A stretch of 9,126 bases of DNA from Nitrosopumilaceae archaeon (lineage in GTDB: Archaea; Thermoproteota; Nitrososphaeria; Nitrososphaerales; Nitrosopumilaceae). Below are positions 6,628-9,126 of the stretch, one piece after another. Each line of letters begins with the position of its first letter. Position 1 is the stretch's first letter. Under the pieces are notes generated by a model. That model was not told where the DNA came from. It was given only the letters and a program-made list of their open reading frames with translations, and did no database searches. The translations under genes were made by a program, and so were the position numbers. Where the stretch lies: the NCBI GenBank assembly GCA_030697975.1, contig JAUYOQ010000258.1:1-9126 (forward strand), read 5' to 3'.

Positions 6628-6747
6628 TTACCAATAATTTCCCTTATCTGAACAATCAAGATGGGAACCACATTTTGTACAAAACATATGACATGATTGA
6701 ATCGAAGTCATTTTACTTTCGCATCTAGGACACTTGATCTCTTCCAC
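6628..6747 (-). CDS. Very small zinc-ribbon protein, 39 residues
   Basis: On the minus strand a GTG at 6745-6747 opens a frame ending with TAA at 6628-6630. The protein begins MEEIKCPRCESKM and has Cys6, Cys9, Cys19, Cys23, Cys26 and Cys32, with His20 and His29. CPRC and CTKC form a clear ribbon pair. An in-frame stop lies 9 bases upstream of the GTG, so no longer form is possible. A TTTAAA element sits 24-29 bases upstream, as expected for a leaderless gene. Six cysteines in 39 codons with the CxxC spacing are unlikely by chance. A role in nucleic-acid or protein binding is a guess. Confidence 0.68.
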   Translation of the reverse strand: MEEIKCPRCESKMTSIQSCHMFCTKCGSHLDCSDKGNYW

Positions 6748-6770
6748 AAACCAAATTCATCTCAAAGTGG

Positions 6771-6776
6771 TTTAAA
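6771..6776 (-). promoter_or_regulatory. TATA box for the 39-residue zinc-ribbon gene
   Basis: TTTAAA lies 24-29 bases upstream of the GTG start on the minus strand, inside the 75-base divergent region shared with rps6e. The spacing matches the other leaderless genes of the window. Confidence 0.5.
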
Positions 6777-6790
6777 GATTCTGTACAAAG

Positions 6791-6798
6791 ATTAATTA
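6791..6798 (+). promoter_or_regulatory. TATA box for rps6e
   Basis: ATTAATTA lies 25-32 bases upstream of the TTG start at 6823. There is no ATG near the start of the eS6 frame and no Shine-Dalgarno sequence, so a leaderless TTG-initiated mRNA is likely. Confidence 0.5.
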
Positions 6799-6807
6799 GT
6801 AGTCAAG

Positions 6808-6816
6808 TTTTTTTTT
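6808..6816 (+). terminator. Run of nine T, possible terminator for upstream plus-strand transcription
   Basis: Nine consecutive T on the plus strand lie between the rps6e TATA box and its start codon. Archaeal RNA polymerase stops at T runs on the coding strand without needing a hairpin, so this could stop transcripts coming from the 56-residue zinc-ribbon gene. It could also simply be promoter-proximal T-rich sequence. Confidence 0.25.
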
Positions 6817-6822
6817 GCATAC

Positions 6823-7215
6823 TTGGCAAATTTCAAATTAACAATATCAGATAAAACTGGAAAATCAATAACCAAAGAGCTAAAAGAAAAGGATGCAAAC
6901 CCCTTGTTAGGATTACAACTACAGAATGAAGTGGATGCATCAATTGTAGGACTGGCAGGAAAAATGAAAATAACAGGAGGTAGTGACAAGTCAGGCGTTC
7001 CAATGAGATCTGATATCCATGGTGGTTCAAGGAAATACGTGCTGTTATCCAAAGATGTTGGGTTGCGAACCGCAGAAAAAGGCCAACGAATAAGAAAGCT
7101 GATCAGGGGAAATACAATTACAGAAGAAATTTATCAAATAAACAGTAGATATGATGGTGAACTACAAGTAGAACAAAAAACTGCTGAAGAACCATCAAAA
7201 GAAAAAAAGGAATAA
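6823..7215 (+). CDS. rps6e: 30S ribosomal protein eS6 (S6e)
   Basis: A 130-residue small-subunit protein present in archaea and eukaryotes and absent from bacteria. The start MANFKLTISDKTGKS and the signature GGSDKSGVPM (52-61), followed by HGG at 66-68 and RKLIRGNTI at 91-99, identify eS6. The C-terminal 20 residues are rich in Glu and Lys, as is common for archaeal ribosomal proteins. The start is TTG at 6823, chosen because homology begins there and a TATA element lies about 28 bases upstream. It leads a plus-strand group with aIF2-gamma 28 bases downstream and the PIN gene after that, an arrangement seen in many archaea. Confidence 0.96.
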   Translation: MANFKLTISDKTGKSITKELKEKDANPLLGLQLQNEVDASIVGLAGKMKITGGSDKSGVPMRSDIHGGSRKYVLLSKDVGLRTAEKGQRIRKLIRGNTITEEIYQINSRYDGELQVEQKTAEEPSKEKKE

Positions 7216-7216
7216 G

Positions 7217-7224
7217 TTAACATA
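7217..7224 (+). promoter_or_regulatory. Weak candidate TATA box for the aIF2-gamma gene
   Basis: TTAACATA lies 20-27 bases upstream of TTG 7244 and 23-30 bases upstream of TTG 7247. It would allow separate transcription of aIF2-gamma, but co-transcription with rps6e is equally possible given the 28-base gap. Confidence 0.25.
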
Positions 7225-7243
7225 ACCCACGCAAAAACTTGTA

Positions 7244-8509
7244 TTGTTGCATTGGAAAGAAATTCTTCCTGATTGGTACATAAAAAAATATGGTTATCAA
7301 CCATGTGTTAACATCGGTACAGCAGGTCATGTTGATCATGGAAAAACAACCCTAATTCAGGCATTGACAGGTGTTTGGACAAGCGTACATAGCCAAGAAC
7401 TAAAACGGGGAATAACTATTCGTGTAGGATATTCTGATGCAGCATTTTACAAGTGCAAAAGCTGCGAGTCCCCACTTGGTTATTCTACAACACCAAAATG
7501 TCCTAATTGTGGGAAAGAAAGCGAGTTATCACGAGTAGTAAGTTTTGTGGATAGTCCTGGCCATGAAAGTCTAATGGCAAACATGCTCTCAGGTGCTGCA
7601 TTAATGGATGGAGCCATGTTGGTAGTAGCTGCAAATGAAAAGGTTCCAAAACCACAAACTAAAGAACACCTTCTTGCATTGCAAACATTAGGAATAAACC
7701 AGATAATTCTAGTACAAAACAAAGTAGATCTTGTCTCCTACAAAGAAGCGTTAGATAACTATAATGATATTACAAAATTTGTTAAAGGAACAAAAATTGC
7801 CAAATCCCCAATAATACCTATTTCTGCACAGTCAAAGCTAAACATTGATGCGTTAATTGGAGCTATTGAGGAAAACATAGAAACACCAACTAGAGATGAA
7901 TCAAAAGAAGCAGTAATGCATGTTCTAAGATCTTTTGATGTAAACAAACCTGGCACAAAAATAAAGGAGATCAAAGGTGGAGTAATAGGCGGAAGCTTAA
8001 CTTACGGTATATTCAAAGTTGGTGACGAAATTGAGATTAGACCAGGTATAATTAATGAGAAAAAAAAGAGCTACGAACCAATACGTACCGAAATTGTATC
8101 GCTTGGTACTGGTGCTGGAAGAGTTGAAATGGCAAAACCAGGAGGGCTCATTGCCATAGGTACAAAACTTGATCCTTCCTTAACACGTAGTGATTCACTT
8201 ATTGGTTCAGTAATAGGCAAACCTGGTACACTTCCTGAAAATTTACTAACTGCCAAAATTGAAGTAAGTTTATTTGATTCTGCTGTAGGCGATTCAGATG
8301 AAACAAAGGTTTTACCAATTCAGGTAGGCGAATCATTACGACTAAACATTGGAACTGCACCAGTTCTTTCTAGAGTAGAAAAAGTAAAATCAAACATTAT
8401 CGAAACACAGTTTAAAAGACCCGTATGCATTTTTGAAAAAAGTAATGTTGCAATTAGTAGACGAATATCTGATAGATGGAGATTAATTGGGGCAGGCATA
8501 GTTGGTTGA
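7244..8509 (+). CDS. eif2g: Translation initiation factor aIF2 subunit gamma (GTPase)
   Basis: A complete 421-residue GTPase subunit of aIF2, which carries initiator Met-tRNA to the small ribosomal subunit. The G motifs are intact: P-loop GHVDHGKT (28-35), switch-I RGIT (55-58), DSPGH (103-107), NKVD (159-162) and SAQ (194-196). The zinc knuckle typical of the gamma subunit is present as Cys71/Cys74 and Cys86/Cys89. RSFDVNKPG at 229-237 opens the second, EF-Tu-like domain, and a third beta-barrel follows. The start is TTG at 7244 or 7247. The second gives MHWKEILPDWY, and slightly better TATA spacing favours it. The 3' end overlaps the PIN gene by 8 bases. Key residues for GTP binding and zinc are all present. 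Confidence 0.97.
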   Translation: MLHWKEILPDWYIKKYGYQPCVNIGTAGHVDHGKTTLIQALTGVWTSVHSQELKRGITIRVGYSDAAFYKCKSCESPLGYSTTPKCPNCGKESELSRVVSFVDSPGHESLMANMLSGAALMDGAMLVVAANEKVPKPQTKEHLLALQTLGINQIILVQNKVDLVSYKEALDNYNDITKFVKGTKIAKSPIIPISAQSKLNIDALIGAIEENIETPTRDESKEAVMHVLRSFDVNKPGTKIKEIKGGVIGGSLTYGIFKVGDEIEIRPGIINEKKKSYEPIRTEIVSLGTGAGRVEMAKPGGLIAIGTKLDPSLTRSDSLIGSVIGKPGTLPENLLTAKIEVSLFDSAVGDSDETKVLPIQVGESLRLNIGTAPVLSRVEKVKSNIIETQFKRPVCIFEKSNVAISRRISDRWRLIGAGIVG

Positions 8510-8879
8510 AGTTGTTTGTGATACCAGTTTTTTAATCCACATTGCAACAAAAAGAATAAAAAATATCTCAAATCTTGAAACTGAAATTGGCTCAATTCAA
8601 TTTGTTGTACCAGATATTGTGATACAAGAACTTGAAAAACTAAGCAAGAACGATAAGAAAAAACAACACATTATCCCAACTTTAGAATTTATAAAAAATC
8701 TAAAAGAAATAAAAATTTCTGGAACATTTGTAGACGAATCTATCATTTCTTACACAAAAAAACATGGAGGAATAATTGCGACAATGGACACAAACCTAAA
8801 GCACAGAATCAAAGAATCTGGCGGCTCTGTTATTTCTATATCAAATGATAAAATCGTCCTTGAACCTAGTAAAATTTAA
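8502..8879 (+). CDS. PIN-domain protein, Fcf1/Nob1-like archaeal ribosome-associated nuclease family
   Basis: A 125-residue single PIN domain. The acidic metal-binding residues expected for the fold are present: Asp7 (VVCDTSFLI), Glu43 (VIQELEKLSK), Asp78 and Asp96 (IATMDTNLK), so single-strand RNA cleavage is plausible. The TTG start at 8502 lies within the last codons of aIF2-gamma and gives an 8-base overlap, so the two are translated together. A short PIN protein of COG1412 type directly after aIF2-gamma is a common archaeal arrangement. This context favours a role in rRNA processing over a VapC-type toxin, and there is no antitoxin gene beside it. The exact subfamily is inferred. Confidence 0.85.
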   Translation: MVEVVCDTSFLIHIATKRIKNISNLETEIGSIQFVVPDIVIQELEKLSKNDKKKQHIIPTLEFIKNLKEIKISGTFVDESIISYTKKHGGIIATMDTNLKHRIKESGGSVISISNDKIVLEPSKI

Positions 8880-8880
8880 C
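8874..8880 (+). promoter_or_regulatory. Weak candidate TATA box for the metallo-beta-lactamase-fold gene
   Basis: ATTTAAC, overlapping the PIN stop codon, lies 24-30 bases upstream of the GTG at 8904. The next T/A-rich block (8881-8888) is too close for a leaderless start. Evidence is spacing only. Confidence 0.25.
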
Positions 8881-8903
8881 TTTAATAAAATGATGAAAAA
8901 TCT

Positions 8904-9126
8904 GTGTTTGACTATAGTGGAATTCAAATTAGATGGTATGGACATGACACCTTTACTATAAAAAATAATATTACTATATGTATAGATCCATACAAGCTAA
9001 CAAAACCACTGTCTGCTGACATTATTCTAATTTCACATAACCACTTTGATCATCTGAGTGAAGATGATTTATCTAAAATTACAAATCAAAATACGATAAT
9101 AGTAGCACCTAACGAATGTATTTCTC
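8904..9126 (+). CDS. Metallo-beta-lactamase-fold hydrolase, N-terminal part (3' end outside window)
   Basis: Seventy-four codons are visible before the window ends. The frame opens after a TAA at 8886-8888, and GTG 8904 is the only sensible start, giving MFDYSGIQIRWYGHDTF. The metal-binding motif SHNHFDHLS is at 44-52, with His45, His47, Asp49 and His50, and is preceded by a short beta-rich segment with a DPY motif (28-30). The GIxIRWYGHxxF start with a close HxHxDH motif fits the UlaG/UPF0173 group of metal-dependent hydrolases rather than RNase J or glyoxalase II. The substrate is unknown. It follows the PIN gene by 24 bases and may be transcribed with it. Confidence 0.85.
   Translation, partial: MFDYSGIQIRWYGHDTFTIKNNITICIDPYKLTKPLSADIILISHNHFDHLSEDDLSKITNQNTIIVAPNECIS

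Noticed and set aside
8320..8595. 91-codon minus-strand frame across the aIF2-gamma/PIN junction
   Set aside because: It overlaps two firm genes on the other strand and shows no family features.
8502..8879. PIN protein as a VapC toxin of a toxin-antitoxin pair
   Set aside because: No small antitoxin gene lies upstream or downstream, and overlap with aIF2-gamma is the conserved archaeal arrangement for a ribosome-linked PIN protein.
1..9126. CRISPR array, insertion sequence, integrase or attachment site, including at the tRNA 3' end
   Set aside because: No spaced direct repeats, transposase motifs or second copy of the tRNA 3' end were seen on reading both strands.

Overview
The window is an AT-rich stretch of archaeal chromosome. 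Several genes are found only in archaea or are archaeal in type: a two-subunit eukaryote-like primase, ribosomal protein eS6, translation factor aIF2-gamma and a Fcf1/Nob1-like PIN protein. Start sites are typically preceded by a TATA-like box about 25-30 bases upstream with no Shine-Dalgarno sequence, which implies mostly leaderless transcripts. The low GC content, the gene set and the protein style point to a Thaumarchaeote (Nitrososphaerota), probably the Nitrosopumilus/Nitrosarchaeum group. This assignment is inferred from recognition and was not checked by a database search.

Layout. At the left edge is the C-terminal part of the primase large subunit (priL), overlapping by 8 bases the complete catalytic subunit (priS). 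After a 157-base gap comes a 949-residue UPF0182-type membrane protein with seven N-terminal helices and a very large extracytoplasmic part. Next are a free-standing class I glutamine amidotransferase of the GuaA glutaminase type, then a protein joining a C39-like papain-fold domain to four TPR repeats, each with its own TATA-like element. A tRNA-Gly(CCC) on the minus strand converges on the TPR gene. It is back to back with a 56-residue zinc-ribbon gene, and the two seem to share one symmetrical TATA box. A second, 39-residue zinc-ribbon gene lies on the minus strand and its stop codon is 3 bases from that of the first. Divergent from it begins the translation cluster rps6e - aIF2-gamma - PIN nuclease, all on the plus strand and all with TTG starts. 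The right edge holds the start of a metallo-beta-lactamase-fold hydrolase.

How the genes work together. priL/priS form the replicative primase. eS6, aIF2-gamma, the PIN protein and the tRNA serve ribosome function and biogenesis. The other genes are housekeeping genes of unclear role. I see no mobile element, CRISPR array, integrase or defence island. The points most worth a second look are the two very small zinc-ribbon genes, the shared TATA box, a tRNA D-loop that seems to lack G18, an extra zinc ribbon inserted into PriS, and a C39-like domain that appears to have lost part of its catalytic apparatus.
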